A stretch of 64,000 nt of DNA from Psilocybe azurescens (Eukaryota; Basidiomycota; Agaricomycetes; Agaricales; Agrocybaceae). The translations under genes and the position numbers were made by a program. Positions within the stretch are counted from its first letter, which is position 1; the number at the start of each line of letters is the position of its first letter. Below are positions 1 to 10,344 of the stretch, in pieces. The notes under the pieces were generated by a model. It was not told where the DNA came from and did no database searches. It saw only the letters and a program-made list of their open reading frames with translations. The stretch is from the NCBI GenBank assembly GCA_023853785.1, contig JAJIRX010000567.1, positions 248,001 through 312,000 on the forward strand, in the 5' to 3' direction.

Positions 1-1
1 G

Positions 2-187
2 GACGTCCTCCATCCGAACCGATACCCTACATCCACACCCAACGCAAATGCGAAGCCGAACCACCGTGAAGGATGGGTGCGCATCGACGATAACCTGGTG
101 TCGGACGTGCGGCCGGACGATGTGTTCGGCGCATATGAGAGGGACGAGTCGCGGTGTGCGTATTTGCTGTTTTATAGGCGGATATGA
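2..187 (+). CDS. 3' end of USP10/UBP3-like deubiquitinase (DUB copy 1, cut by window start)
   Basis: This is the last 61 codons of a ubiquitin-specific protease (peptidase C19), read in frame from base 2 to a TGA at 185-187. It starts at the D-V-L-H-P-N motif that follows the catalytic-His loop in the other copies. It carries the family's C-terminal end, with W-V-R-I-D-D, then S-D-V-R-P-D-D, then A-Y-L-L-F-Y. The same exon recurs at 4,040-4,219, 7,915-7,985 and 19,765-19,944. The frame is open, but the catalytic Cys and His exons lie outside the window, so activity cannot be judged. The product would remove ubiquitin from proteins in the cytosol. Family assignment rests on the fuller copy at 17,217-19,944. 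Confidence 0.75.
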   Translation, partial: DVLHPNRYPTSTPNANAKPNHREGWVRIDDNLVSDVRPDDVFGAYERDESRCAYLLFYRRI

Positions 188-204
188 ACATGAGGCGGTG
201 TGGG

Positions 205-400
205 AGAGTCGTTCGTTTTATTTTATTTTATTTTTCTTCTGTTCTTTTTTTTTTTCTCTTTCTTCATTTTCGCCTTTCTTTTTGTCTTGTTCCTGTTCCT
301 GTTTTTATTTTCTGTCCTTTCTGTCACCTTTTTTCTTCTGTGTTTTCGGTTCGTTTCCTATCGCATCCGTATCGTGGGGTTTTGTTTGGAGTCGTGGTCG
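205..400 (+). repeat. Pyrimidine-rich tract after DUB copy 1
   Basis: A T/C-rich stretch begins just after the DUB stop codon. It contains long runs of T with TTCTG and CTTTC motifs and ends near a conserved TTTGGTGTGTTGTGTAGGTA segment. Equivalent tracts follow the other DUB copies at 4,245-4,345, 8,025-8,150 and 19,985-20,135. Open frames through it are Phe/Ser-rich artefacts. It is probably 3' untranslated or terminator-type sequence. Confidence 0.6.
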
Positions 401-539
401 TCTTTGGTGTGTTGTGTAGGTACTACCTTTCTTTTACTTCCCTGTTTGTATTGGAAATCACTATTATATGTTTCTCCTTTATTACGCTCTGCAAATTTCT
501 GATATCTTTTTTACACATAGCTGAGCTCGTTCGTTCATT

Positions 540-1300
540 GGGGATAGGATGAGTGATCAACCGTCATTGCAGTTCAGGTCTCGCCAGCGGTGGCACAACT
601 TCATGCATCGTGCATCGTGCTTTAACCAAATGTACTGCACTTTGGTCCACTTTTAGAAAAATAAACCACCGACCTCGCTCAAAGACAAGCCTGGAAGACA
701 CAAATTATACTCTCCGAGTTCTCGCAGAGAAAACTTGTGTCGCGTCAGTATCACATCGTTCTGAATCCAGTTGGGGGCACAACATCGAGCTTCAGGCTTC
801 AGGCTTAACTGAAGGCACGGCTGTTTTCAACATGAAGTCGAAATTCCTGTGTGCTGTATATACCAAGCTCTCTCTCGACTCTCAGGGCAAATCAATTGTA
901 TCTTTTCTTAATCGTGATACATTGGTGGCCTACAGGTCACAGCGAGTCTCTTTTACATGTTCTCTACGTCCGAGTCGCCATCAGTACACTCGTACTTCCA
1001 GTAAGTATTACAAATGACGTTGTAGGCCTGATGTCCACCGCTTCATATACAGTCCGAGCAACTAGACACCAGAGTGTATTTATTGCCGTGATTTTGGTGT
1101 AACGCTTATTGCTTGTCGGACTGGCATGACTAGCGTACATATGTATGTACCAGAATTTTTGATATCTATTGGTTTCGTTGAAGTATTTCTTACTTATATT
1201 GTACAAAGAGTCCTTTATCTACTAATACTTATGGCTGATACACGATAACGACTGCCATAAAACCGAATGTCGAGTCGTTTAAATTGAAAGTCTGGACTGA
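540..1300. repeat. Type A spacer of the array (unit 1)
   Basis: This non-coding spacer lies between the convergent DUB and F-box genes. It shares long stretches with 8,330-8,745 and 20,330-21,046, including GCATCGTGCATC, a GATACATTGGC box and a TTCCAGTAAGTATT box. A different spacer (type B) sits at the same place in units 2 and 4. An open frame at 553-1017 is not preserved in the other copies and is not called. Confidence 0.6.
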
Positions 1301-1303
1301 GAA

Positions 1304-3232
1304 CTATGCTCCCAGCGGAGGTACGTCTCTCCGTGTTATACCATGATGTTGGATTGACGCATAAAGTAAATCGACATGGTTACTGTAGAGATCAAATTGG
1401 ACTCCTGATCGCCATAGCTGGAGAAGGCGTAGCAAAATGTTCCTATCAGCGCAAATTTTAGATGCGACGCCGGGCTCCAAAGCGCCATTGTCCCGGATTG
1501 ACACTGATCGGAGCGGCCACCTGCCAGTGGTCAGCTTGCCGTCCTTCCAGGGCCCTGATAACTGTGAAATCGACTGCCAGAACGACGAATCCCAAGAAGC
1601 AGAGTCGCAGTTCGAGAACTGTATGGATTGGAGCTTCGGGAGAAACGGCGTCTGATAATGGCCCAATGTATCCAGAAAAAGGCGTCGGCGAGGGCACTCA
1701 GTAGCTGGTGTACTTGGAGGTCGGTATTAGATGGTGTAATGACCAAAGTGACCAGACAGGGCAGTTTTTGCAATATCTGAATCAGCGTTTCAGAATCACA
1801 GGCAATATTCTGTATCGCTAAAGATGTCAAACACACAGAAGATCGATTGCTGAGGGAGATGATAGAGCTCCAGAGGGATATATTGTAGTCGTCTATGTCT
1901 TCAAGATAGAGATTTGATAAGTGTGGAAATGTGAAACTTTGAAAGAACATCCCGATATCTTCCCCCCTGGTAGCCCTCAAGGACGAGATCCTGTAGTCCA
2001 TGGTGTGTAATGAGCTGATGGTAGGAAGTTACAGTGGCTTTCCAGTCTTCCGATTCCGGAGTGTGTATGCCCTGAATGTGACAACTTATCAACTGTGGGG
2101 CTTGTCGTAAAAGTTCGATGCACTCATCCAAATGGATGCAGCATTCGACGAGTATTATGTCCGTAATGTCGCTCCAACAAATATATACCAACTTGAGGTG
2201 AAGATGTCTCAGTTCAACACGAGATGGTTGCAGCTTCATACCGTTCATAGTGGGATTGATGATATAATTCTCCAGGGGATCCGAATCTAACCCTCCTATG
2301 CACAAATTACGCAAGATAGGCGCACCCCTTGAATTTCCACAAATCAATCGTAGTTGTTCATGATAGCAAGCGATATACAGACTCTGCCAGTGGTTCGAGT
2401 GTTGATTTATAATGGAGATGAGGCGACAGAATCTAGCGTTTGTTGGAATGTTTGACGGGAAGAATTCTATAACCATTGAGAGAGGGAGCTGCCCGGATCT
2501 CTGAAGCCATTCCTCGACTGCGTCAACATGTGCATTTTTCATTCTGGGTTTGATGGAAATGTGTATACAAGTCCAGAGAGGCGGTGAGGACCACGCAATA
2601 CGACGCCAGGTTTGACATACGGCCCCTAGTACCAATGGCGAGGAGGGCAGGTACGGTGGTATTTCCCAACCATCGTGTTCCTCGTCTTCTTCACAATAAA
2701 CCTCGAAAACTCTTGACGTTAGTTCTGGTGGAAGTCGGCGAATAATTGGGTCGTGGTAACTGTTAATCTCTGTACGCAGGTTGCGTTTGAGGATCAACAA
2801 ATCGTCGAGGGCAGGCCCGTTCGCTTCAACGATCTGGGCCTCGAGCTTGATGGACTGTTGGCATGGAAGGCATGGTTCCCCGTCCAAAATATCGCAGCTT
2901 TTGTAGGCTTTAACTTCTCCCTGTGGCGTTTTGTGTTGGTCGAAATCGAATTGTACCAGCTCACCATCCAAGGTGTCGCAGTCATCGTAGGCTTTACTTT
3001 CTCCCTGTGGCATTTTGTGTTTGTCGAAATCGAATGATAGACCGGCCCACTCGTCCTGAACTTTGAACAATGAATACCGCCTGCGACTGGCCCTGGGCCT
3101 GCGGAAGAATATCGACGCGATCACGTGTGATGATGGGGCCAACGCGTCCAAGTTCATTGCTCCATTGTTCTTTCGATCCACCACATTGCTAGTACAGGAA
3201 AGACCAACATAACCTCCAACGCCATTGTTCAC
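1304..3232 (-). pseudogene. F-box-like protein, copy F1 (frame broken twice)
   Basis: Coding runs on the minus strand from an ATG at 3232. The F-box core is readable: an L-P-P-E-L-T-S-R-V-F-E segment, then L-V-L-G-A-V-C-Q-T-W-R-R-I-A-W and S-P-P-L-W, the usual form in agaric F-box families. Such proteins bind Skp1 and deliver targets to an SCF ubiquitin ligase; the C-terminal leucine-rich part would choose the target. The first frame ends at 1901 because of a run of six C at 1962-1967 where copies F2-F4 have three or four. It continues in another frame (about 1,680-1,960) and breaks again near 1,681, at the position where F2 also breaks. An 84-nt in-frame duplication lies near the N-terminus. 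It may be a pseudogene, or partly mis-sequenced at the homopolymer. Full-length relatives are about 530 aa. Confidence 0.75.
2903..3070 (-). repeat. 84-nt in-frame tandem duplication in F1 N-terminus
   Basis: Two adjacent 84-nt units (about 2,903-2,986 and 2,987-3,070) each encode 28 residues starting F-D-F-D, with the pattern K/Q-H-K-x-P-Q-G-E then C-D-x-L-D-G-E. The other three F-box copies have one unit, so this is a duplication specific to F1. Confidence 0.75.
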
Positions 3233-3470
3233 ACCTCGATAACCTTCTCCTTCAGTCTGATCAGTTTCTCATCTGTCCCAACCAATCTCTGCCTTCGGAA
3301 AAGGGAAGAATACTTAAATCACTGCGCCAGCTATGTACTACATCAGAACCGCAGACGCAATTTTTTCGGCACTCGTCGCATGTGCTACCACCCTTTTATT
3401 GTTAGCTCATTTGGCCTATACCACGGACCCTAGTATCTATAAAAGCGACGGCTATTCCTTCCTTTGTAAC
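3233..3470. promoter_or_regulatory. Divergent promoter between F1 and DUB copy 2, with TATA box
   Basis: Only 238 bp separate the F1 start (3232, minus) from the DUB copy 2 start (3471, plus). A TATAAAAG box lies at 3438-3445, about 30 bp upstream of the DUB ATG. The matching sequence TATATAAG lies at 7587-7594 upstream of DUB copy 3. Because the ATG is so close, the 5' leader would be very short. No F-box-side core promoter element stands out. Confidence 0.5.
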
Positions 3471-4219
3471 ATGCCCTCTTTCTTTGAAAGCAATTCTCAA
3501 TCCTCTTCATCGCACTCGGCTCCGCATTGACTTCGACTGCCCCATCGTCTGTGCCACCGAATGCGCTCCCTGTCTCATCTGTGGCTGGGTTCTCGATCCC
3601 CGCTGCTGCTCTCGCCGGGGGTGCGGGTTCAATCGCGGGTGCAGGAGCGGGCACGGGCGCAGCTATGGGCGTATCAGGATCGAGGCGGTCAGAGCTCACT
3701 GCGCTGCTCACAACCGGCCCACAGCATCCTGATCCCCCTCCGACCTCCACCACCACTTCTGGGTAATCAACTTGGCGGCGGCAGCGGTGACCGCCAACAC
3801 CCCTGTCTGCTCTCTAAACAAGTCGAAGCCGCGATGGGCGCGACGCTGAAGATCCGCCCACGCGGGCTGGTGAATAGCGGGACATGTGCTTTGCGAACTC
3901 GGTGCTGTACGATATAAACTGTTTATTGGTACGCTCTCTCATTGATTTTCGTGTCGCCTTCTTCTCATTAATCACCTTCACAGAGCTGTACCACCACGGA
4001 CTCTCCGCGTCAGACGGGCACTATACCCTGAACATCCTCCATCCGAACCGAAACCCCACATCTACACCCAACGCGAATGCGAATGCGAAGCCGAACCACC
4101 GCGAGGGATGGGTGCGCATCGACGACAACCTGGTGTCGGACGTGCGGCCGGACAATGTGTTTGCGTATGAGAGGGACGAGTCGCGGTGTGCGTATTTGCT
4201 GTTTTATAGGCGGATATGA
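3471..4219 (+). pseudogene. USP10/UBP3-like deubiquitinase, DUB copy 2 (internally deleted)
   Basis: The copy keeps the Ser/Ala/Gly/Pro-rich N-terminal region and the start of the catalytic Cys box (M-G-A-T-L-K-I-R-P-R-G-L-V-N-S-G). One A is missing at about 3,882, before the Cys codon, which shifts the frame. At 3,906-3,909 the sequence jumps from the V-L exon directly to sequence matching 19,640. That removes the middle of the protease domain, about 1.5 kb relative to copy 5; a CTG at both ends suggests microhomology-mediated deletion. The catalytic-His loop survives as A-S-D-G-H-Y-T, and the last exon is open to the TGA at 4217-4219. It cannot be an active protease because the Cys and His halves are not joined in frame. 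Confidence 0.8.
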
Positions 4220-4244
4220 ACATGAGACAATGTGGGAGAGTCAT

Positions 4245-4345
4245 TCGTTTTTTTTTTCTTCTGTTCTTTTTTTTTCTTCACTTTCTTTCTTTTCGACTTT
4301 CTTCTGTTCTGTTTCTGTTTCTTTTTATCCTTTCTGTTACCTTTT
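4245..4345 (+). repeat. Pyrimidine-rich tract after DUB copy 2
   Basis: This T/C-rich stretch matches the one at 205-400 in position and motif content, although it is shorter. It follows the DUB stop by about 25 bp. Confidence 0.55.
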
Positions 4346-4549
4346 TTCTTCTGTATTTTCGGTTTGTTTCCTATCGTATCGTATCATGGGAGTTTCTTTT
4401 GGAGTAGCGGTTGTCTTTGGTGTGCTGTGTAGGTACTACCTTTCCTTTACTTCCTTTTTTTGTTTTGGAAATTACTAATATATGTTTCTTTTTATTACGC
4501 TCTGGAAATTTCTGATATCTCTTATGACGTATAGCTGGGCTCGTTCATT

Positions 4550-5476
4550 GGGGATGAGATGAGTGACCACTCGTCATTGCAGTTCAGCCAGCATATAGTC
4601 CCAACGTCGGATGGCACGATGTCATGCGTGATGGAGAAGGCATGGCTAAAGCTTAGACTCGGAAACCAGCTAGCAGACGGCATTCCCGACACTTTTACGA
4701 ATTCGAAATCCCTCTATAATTGAAGTGCAACGAAAGAAAGCACAGCTACAGGCTACTCCTTTGGTTACTCGTAGATCCAGAATCTATCATTTGATTCTTG
4801 TCCCGCCATATAGTAAGCTCGTCTCGCAGATCCAGACACTATCATTCGGTCCTCGTTCCACCATATAGCAAGCTCCGTGTTGACTCGCGTGGCAACAGAG
4901 TGTATCCAATCCTAATCATGATACCTTGGCCGACGGAACTTTTGATATCCTTTCTTTTCGTGGTTTCAGACAGAAGACGTTTGACATTCGCACCCCAGTC
5001 ATCTCAAGTCATCCAGCCCTCAAATTCAAGACAGTCGCTTTCAAGCTCTCTACTAGTACTCAAACTCTATCTTTGAGACAATCACATATCGTGGCATATC
5101 CACGTCCCGACCCTCAACTATGCGATCACAGCCCTGGTTTTGCTCTGTGCAATGCCTGTGTCTTGGGACTGGTACCGCTAACACCACTGGACCTTGTTAA
5201 GATTTTGTCGCCGTCGTACTAATAGATATTTGTAAATTTGTACTTTGACTAAGCTTTTTGGGAGCCTTTGGATATCTTTGAACGAACGCTCCCACCTACG
5301 TCTAGCCTGTGTCTAACATGGCAGATAACGAGACCCAAATATGTAAATACATTACTGAGGAGTTTGTTAATCGTTTGGACAGAGTTTGAACTGTGCCATC
5401 TGCTGGATTTCAAAAAATGATTTACATGGAAAGCGTGAACTGTTAACTAAAATCCCCTGAGCGGATTTGCATCGCT
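4550..5476. repeat. Type B spacer of the array (unit 2)
   Basis: The part from about 4,926 to 5,476 matches 12,166-12,780 closely, including TTGATATCCTTTCTTTTC, a GCACCCCAGTCATCTCAAG box, and a block ending in CCTTGTTxAG. Bases 4,600-4,925 have no counterpart that I can see in the window. The open frames at 4,926-5,222 and 12,211-12,447 are partly similar, but they have no recognisable product. Confidence 0.55.
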
Positions 5477-7092
5477 TTATTCGGTTATACCGTGATGACA
5501 CATTGAAGCGTTGAGTAAATCGACGTCGTAATCAAAGAGATTGAAGCGAATTCCTGTTCGTGATAGCTTGACAATGCGTAGCCAAATATTCCTATCAGAG
5601 CAAATTTGAGGTTTGCAGCTGGGATGCCGATTCATTGAATATCTATGAGAGCTGTGGATTAATACTAATCGGAGCGGCCGATTGCCAGTGGCTGGTTTGC
5701 CATCCTTCCAGGGCCCAGACAACTGTGAAATCGATTTCCAAAACGATAAATCCCAAGGAGCAGAGTGGCGGTTTATGTGGTGTATAGATTGGAGTTTCGG
5801 GAGAAACAATGTCTGATAATGGCCCGATGTATCCAGAAAAAGGTGTTGGCGAGGGCACTCAGTAACAGGTGTACTTGGAAGTCGGTACTAGTTGGTACAA
5901 CGACCAAATCAACCAGGGAGGGCAAATTTTGCAATATCTGGATCAGTGTTTTAGAATCATAGACAATATTTCTTATCTCCAAAGATGTCAAACGCATAGG
6001 AGATCGATTAGTGAGGGAGATGATAGAGCTCCAGAGTGATATATCGTAGTCGTCTATGTCTGCAAGATGGAGACGTGTTAAGTTTGGAAATGTGAAACTT
6101 TGAAAGAACATCCCGATATCTTCCCCTTCGTAGTCGCTGAGGCGGAGACTCTGTAGTCCATGAGGTACAATGGGCTGGTCGGGCGATACAAAGGCTTGCC
6201 AGTCTTCTGATTCCGCAGTGTCTACGCCCTGAATTTGACAATCCACCAACTGCGGGGCCTGTCGTAATAGTTCGACGCACTCATCCAAATGGATGCACCA
6301 CACGAAGAGTGCTATGTGCGTAATGTCACTCCAATCAATGCCTATTGACTTGAGGTGAATATCTGTCAAATGAACACAAGATGGTCGCGGCTTCATAGCG
6401 TCCATAGTGGAATTGAAGATATAATTCGCCCGGGGACTCGAATCTAACCCTGTTATATACAAATTACGCAGGATAGGTGCACCTGTTGAATCTCCACAAA
6501 TGAATCGGAGTTGTTCAGGATAGCAATTGATATCCATGTTCTGCCAGTGGTTCGAGTGTCGATTTATAATGGAGATGAGGCGACGAAATGTAGCGTTTGT
6601 TGGAATTTTTGACGAGTAGAATTTTATATCCATTGAGAGAGGGAGCTGTCCGGATCTCTGAAGCCATTCCTCGACTAGATCAACATATGCATCTTTCATT
6701 GTGACTTCGGAAGAAATGCATATACGAGTCCAGAGAGATGGTGAGGACCATGCAATATGACGCCAGGTTTGGCATACGGCCCCTAGTATCAATGGTGTGA
6801 AGAGCTGGTCCCATGGTAGTTCCCAATCATATGAATCGTATGGACCGTATTCTTCACTGCAAATCTCAAAAACTCTTGATGTTAGTTCTGATGGAAGTCG
6901 GCGAGTAATTGGGTCGTGGCAATGGTTAATATCTGTACGCAGGTTGCGTTTGAGGATCAACAAGTTGTTAAGGGCAGGCCCTTTTGCCACAACGATCAGG
7001 GCCTCAAGCTTGATGGACTGTTGGCATGGAAGGCAAGGTGCCCCATCCAAAATATCGCAGCCTTTGTACACTTTAACTTCTCTCTGTGGCAT
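5477..7092 (-). pseudogene. F-box-like protein, copy F2 (C-terminal frameshift)
   Basis: The main frame runs from ATG 7092 (M-P-Q-R-E-V) to 5773, 439 aa. It has an F-box at residues about 62-125 (L-P-S-E-L-T-S-R-V-F-E, then A-V-C-Q-T-W-R-H-I-A-W) and a leucine-rich remainder. Compared with the full-length F3 copy, one base is missing at about 5,842. The last ~100 codons therefore lie in another frame (5477-5809), where they still match F3 (F-L-P-K-L-Q-S-I, then S-G-P-W-K-D-G-K). F1 breaks at the same site, so the lesion was probably inherited by duplication. The truncated protein keeps the F-box and most of the repeat region and could still work as an SCF adaptor. An in-frame extension upstream of this ATG, as in F4, is not excluded. 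Confidence 0.75.
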
Positions 7093-7618
7093 TTTGTGTT
7101 TGTCGAATTGAATGATACTGAAGGCTACTGGCTCAGAGATCCTTGAGCCAAAGAAGAGGAAGCTTCAGAATAGTCGAGCAACAGGGTCAAAGTGTCTGGT
7201 AGAACGTCAGTCCCGTATTGGTTAGGTTCGAGCTGAAGATGGCAGTATCGCCCATACGGAAGAATATCGATTTGATCACGTGTGATGATTGGCTAACCCA
7301 TCCAAGTTAATTATTCCGTTGTTCTTTTGAACCACTACATTGTCAGCGCAGGAAAGACCAACATAACCTCCAATGCCATTGTTTGCACCTTAATAACCCC
7401 CTTCTTGAGTTTGATCAGTTCCATATCAGCCCCATCCAATCTCTTCATTCGGGAAAGGGAAGCTACTTGGCATCCATTGCTGTCCTAAATCACTGCGCCA
7501 GCTATGTACTAGAACCGCGGATGCAATTCGCTCAGTACTCATTGCATGTGTTGGCTCATTTAGCTTGTACCAAGAACCCAAATATCTATATAAGCGATAG
7601 CTCTTCCTTCCTTTTAAC
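7093..7618. promoter_or_regulatory. Divergent promoter between F2 and DUB copy 3
   Basis: This intergenic region holds TATATAAG at 7587-7594, 25 bp before the DUB copy 3 ATG at 7619, in the same context as in unit 2. The part nearest F2 includes a TTGATCACGTGTGATGATTGG block that also occurs near 3,120, so it is a conserved upstream element of the F-box side. Confidence 0.45.
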
Positions 7619-7987
7619 ATGCCCTCTTCCTTCAAAAGCAATTCACAATCCTCTTCGTCGCACTTGCATAGCAATAACTCATTGTAAGTCTGACAGCGAC
7701 CTCATACATATGCCACACCTTCTCATTATTTTTCCAGTTAGTGACTCAATCGGGCACGCACACCATCAAGGCGTAGCACCAGGTCCTCATCAAGGCACTC
7801 CCACCAATCCTCGTGCTCCATGTGCTCGATATCAAAAGGTTCTGCTATGACACCATGGTCAGGGGCATGGTGAAAGTGGGCAAGCAGGTTGGTTTCGGGC
7901 CGGAGTTGGAGATTGGGAGATGTGTTCGGCACGTATGAGAGGGACGAGTCGCGGTGTGCGTATTTGTTGTTTTATAGGTGGATGTGA
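7619..7987 (+). pseudogene. USP10/UBP3-like deubiquitinase, DUB copy 3 (heavily deleted)
   Basis: The N-terminal Ser-rich start (M-P-S-S-F-K-S-N) is followed by sequence related to the 5' part of copies 4 and 5. It then jumps to the exon encoding the H-T-I-E-V-L-P-P-I-L-V-like and K-R-F-C-Y-D segment. A second jump at about 7,919 joins the E-L-E-I-G exon to the last exon (F-G-T-Y-E-R-D-E-S). The catalytic Cys box and His loop are both absent. It is a remnant with no possible protease activity. Confidence 0.75.
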
Positions 7988-8024
7988 GTATGAGTGGTGT
8001 GGTAGATGAGGAGAGGCGTTATTT

Positions 8025-8150
8025 GTTTGTTTTGTTTTTTGTTTTGCTTCTGTTCTCTTTTTTTTCTCTCTTTCTTTCTTTTCGCATTTTTTCGATTCTT
8101 TTTCTGTTCGTATTTCATTTCTGTTCATCCTGTGACCTTTTTTTCTGTGA
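8025..8150 (+). repeat. Pyrimidine-rich tract after DUB copy 3
   Basis: This is a T/C-rich stretch equivalent to those after DUB copies 1, 2 and 5, followed by the same TCTTTGGTGTGTTxT-TAGGTACTACC segment. Confidence 0.55.
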
Positions 8151-8329
8151 CTTTGGTGCATTTCCTATCACATTTGTATCGTGGGGTTTTTGTTTTTGGA
8201 GTACCGGTTGTCTTTGGTGTGTTATTTAGGTACTACCTTTCTTTTACTTCCTTGTTTGTGTTGGAAATTAATACTACATGTTTCTTCTTTATCACGCTCT
8301 GGAAATTCCTGATATCCCTTTTTACATAT

Positions 8330-8745
8330 AGCTGAGCTCATTCATTGGGGATGAGATGAGTGACCACTCATCATTGCAGTTCAGCACACGCCAGTGGTGG
8401 CACAACTTCGTGCATCGTGCATTATGCTTTATACCAAGCTCCGTCTCGACTTTCAGTGCGAACCAATTGTATCTTTTCTTGATCATGATACATTGGCAGC
8501 CGACAGCGAGGCTCTTTCACATGTTCTCTACGTCTGAGTCGCCGTCAGTACGCTGATACTTCAAGTAAGTATTCCAAATGATGAAAATATCACAATTTTT
8601 GATATCTATTGTCATTTATCTTACTTCATTATGCAATGAGTCCTCTATCTACTACTACTCATGACTGTACACGACAATGGCTGCCATAAAATTGAATATC
8701 AGGTCGTTCAGATTGCTGAAATCTATGCTCTCAGTGGATGTCGCT
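8330..8745. repeat. Type A spacer of the array (unit 3)
   Basis: This is a shorter version of the spacers at 540-1300 and 20,330-21,046. It keeps the GCATCGTGCAT, CTTGATCATGATACATTGGCAG and AAGTAAGTATTCCAAATGA boxes. No gene is seen in it. Confidence 0.55.
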
Positions 8746-10344
8746 TCATGTTATACCATGATGCTCCATTGAGGCATGGAGTAAATCGACATCATTGGAC
8801 TTGAGAGCAAAGTGGACTCCTGATCGCGATAGCTCGACAAGGTGTAGCAAAATATTCCTATCAGTGCAAATTTTAGATGCAACGTTGAGCCCCAAAGATA
8901 CACTGCCCTGGATTGATACTGTTTGAAGCGGCCGAATGCCAGTGGTCGGTTTACCATCCTTCCAGGGCCCAAACAATTGGGATACCGACTTCCAAAATGA
9001 CAAATCCCAAGGATCAGAGTCGCAGTGCCCGCAGTGTATGGATTGGAGTTTCGGGAGAAACGATGTCTGATAATGACCCAATGTATCCAGAAAAAGGTCG
9101 TTGGCGAGGGCGCTCAGTAGCTGGTGTACTTGGAGGTTGATGTGATATGGTGTAACGGCCACATCAACCAGGCAGGGCAAATTTTGCAATATCTGGATCA
9201 GCATTTCAGAATCACAGATAGTACCATATATCTTCAAAGATGTCAAACACATAGAAGATCGATTACTGAGGGAGATGACAGAGCTCCAGAGGGACGTAAT
9301 GTAGTCGTCTATGTCTGTAAGATAGAGATGTGTTAAGTTTGGAAATGTGAAACTTTGAAAGAACATCCCGATATCTTTCCCTTGGGCGTCCTCGAGGAAG
9401 AGACTCTGTAGTCCATGAGGTACAGCGAGCTGATAGGGTAATAAAAAGGCTTTCCAGTCTGCCGATGTCGAAGTGCTGATACCTGCAATGCGACAATTCA
9501 TCAACTGTGGAGCTTGTCGTAGAAGTTCGATGCACTCGTCCAAATGGATGAACTCCCCTCCGATGAGTTCTATGTCCGTAATATCGCTCCAATAAATGTT
9601 TACCGACTTGAGGGAAATGAATCTCAATTGAACACGAGATGGTCGCGGCTTCATACCGTCCATAGGGGGACTGAAGATATAATTCGCCCAGTGGGGATCT
9701 GAACCTAACCCTGATATAGACAAATTGCGCAAGATAGGTGCACCCCTTGAATCTCCACAAATCAATCCCAGTTGATTATGATAGCATTCGATATACAGGT
9801 TCTGCCAGTGGTTCGAGTGTTGGTTTATAATGGAGATGAGGCGACAAAGTCTTGCGTTTGTTGGAGTGATTGACGAGGAGAATTCTATAAGCATTGAGAG
9901 AGGGAGCTGTCCGGATCTCAGGAGCCATCCCTCGACTTCGTCAACATGTGCACGCTTCATTCTGGCTTTGAGAGAAATGAATATACGAGTCCAGAGAAAC
10001 GGCGAGGACCATGCAATATGACGCCAGGTTTGACATACGGCCCCTAGTACTAATGGCTTGAAGACCTGGTACTGTGATATTTCCCAATCGCGTACATTGG
10101 TTTCTTCACTGTAAATCTCGAAAACTCTTGACGTTAGTTCTGGTGGAAGTCGGCGGGTAATCGGGTCGTGGTGATCGTTAATCTCTGTACGCAGGTTGCG
10201 TTTGAGGATCAACAAGTTGTCGAGGGCAGGCCCTTTCGCTGCAACGATCTGGGCCTCAAGCTTGATGGACTGTTGGCATGGAAGGCATGGTCCTCCATCC
10301 AAAATATCACAGCCTTCGTAGGCTTTAACTTCTCCCTGTGGCAT
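8746..10344 (-). CDS. F-box-like protein, copy F3 (full length)
   Basis: A single open frame of 532 aa, the only array F-box copy without a break. Residues 20-23 hold C-L-P-C, 27-55 are a likely short coiled coil, and about 62-122 form the F-box (L-P-P-E-L-T-S-R-V-F-E-I-Y, then A-V-C-Q-T-W-R-H-I-A-W-S-S-P-F-L-W). The rest is leucine-rich, with L-x-x-L-x-L strands typical of degenerate LRRs in agaric F-box proteins. The expected role is substrate recognition in an SCF ubiquitin ligase; the target is unknown. It is convergent with DUB copy 3 and divergent from DUB copy 4. The codons just upstream of the ATG keep the reading frame (S-L-S-F-N-F-D-E-R-K) and match F4, so an upstream start or a first exon is possible. 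Confidence 0.85.
   Translation of the reverse strand: MPQGEVKAYEGCDILDGGPCLPCQQSIKLEAQIVAAKGPALDNLLILKRNLRTEINDHHDPITRRLPPELTSRVFEIYSEETNVRDWEISQYQVFKPLVLGAVCQTWRHIAWSSPFLWTRIFISLKARMKRAHVDEVEGWLLRSGQLPLSMLIEFSSSITPTNARLCRLISIINQHSNHWQNLYIECYHNQLGLICGDSRGAPILRNLSISGLGSDPHWANYIFSPPMDGMKPRPSRVQLRFISLKSVNIYWSDITDIELIGGEFIHLDECIELLRQAPQLMNCRIAGISTSTSADWKAFLLPYQLAVPHGLQSLFLEDAQGKDIGMFFQSFTFPNLTHLYLTDIDDYITSLWSSVISLSNRSSMCLTSLKIYGTICDSEMLIQILQNLPCLVDVAVTPYHINLQVHQLLSALANDLFLDTLGHYQTSFLPKLQSIHCGHCDSDPWDLSFWKSVSQLFGPWKDGKPTTGIRPLQTVSIQGSVSLGLNVASKICTDRNILLHLVELSRSGVHFALKSNDVDLLHASMEHHGIT

Noticed and set aside
184..552. Open frames of 100-122 codons in the T/C-rich tract
   Set aside because: The translations are almost only Phe/Ser/Leu, come from low-complexity DNA, and the same happens at 4,216, 7,978 and 19,941; the frames are not conserved between units.
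553..1017. 154-codon plus-strand frame in spacer A
   Set aside because: The equivalent spacers at 8,330 and 20,330 do not keep this frame, so it is not under coding constraint.
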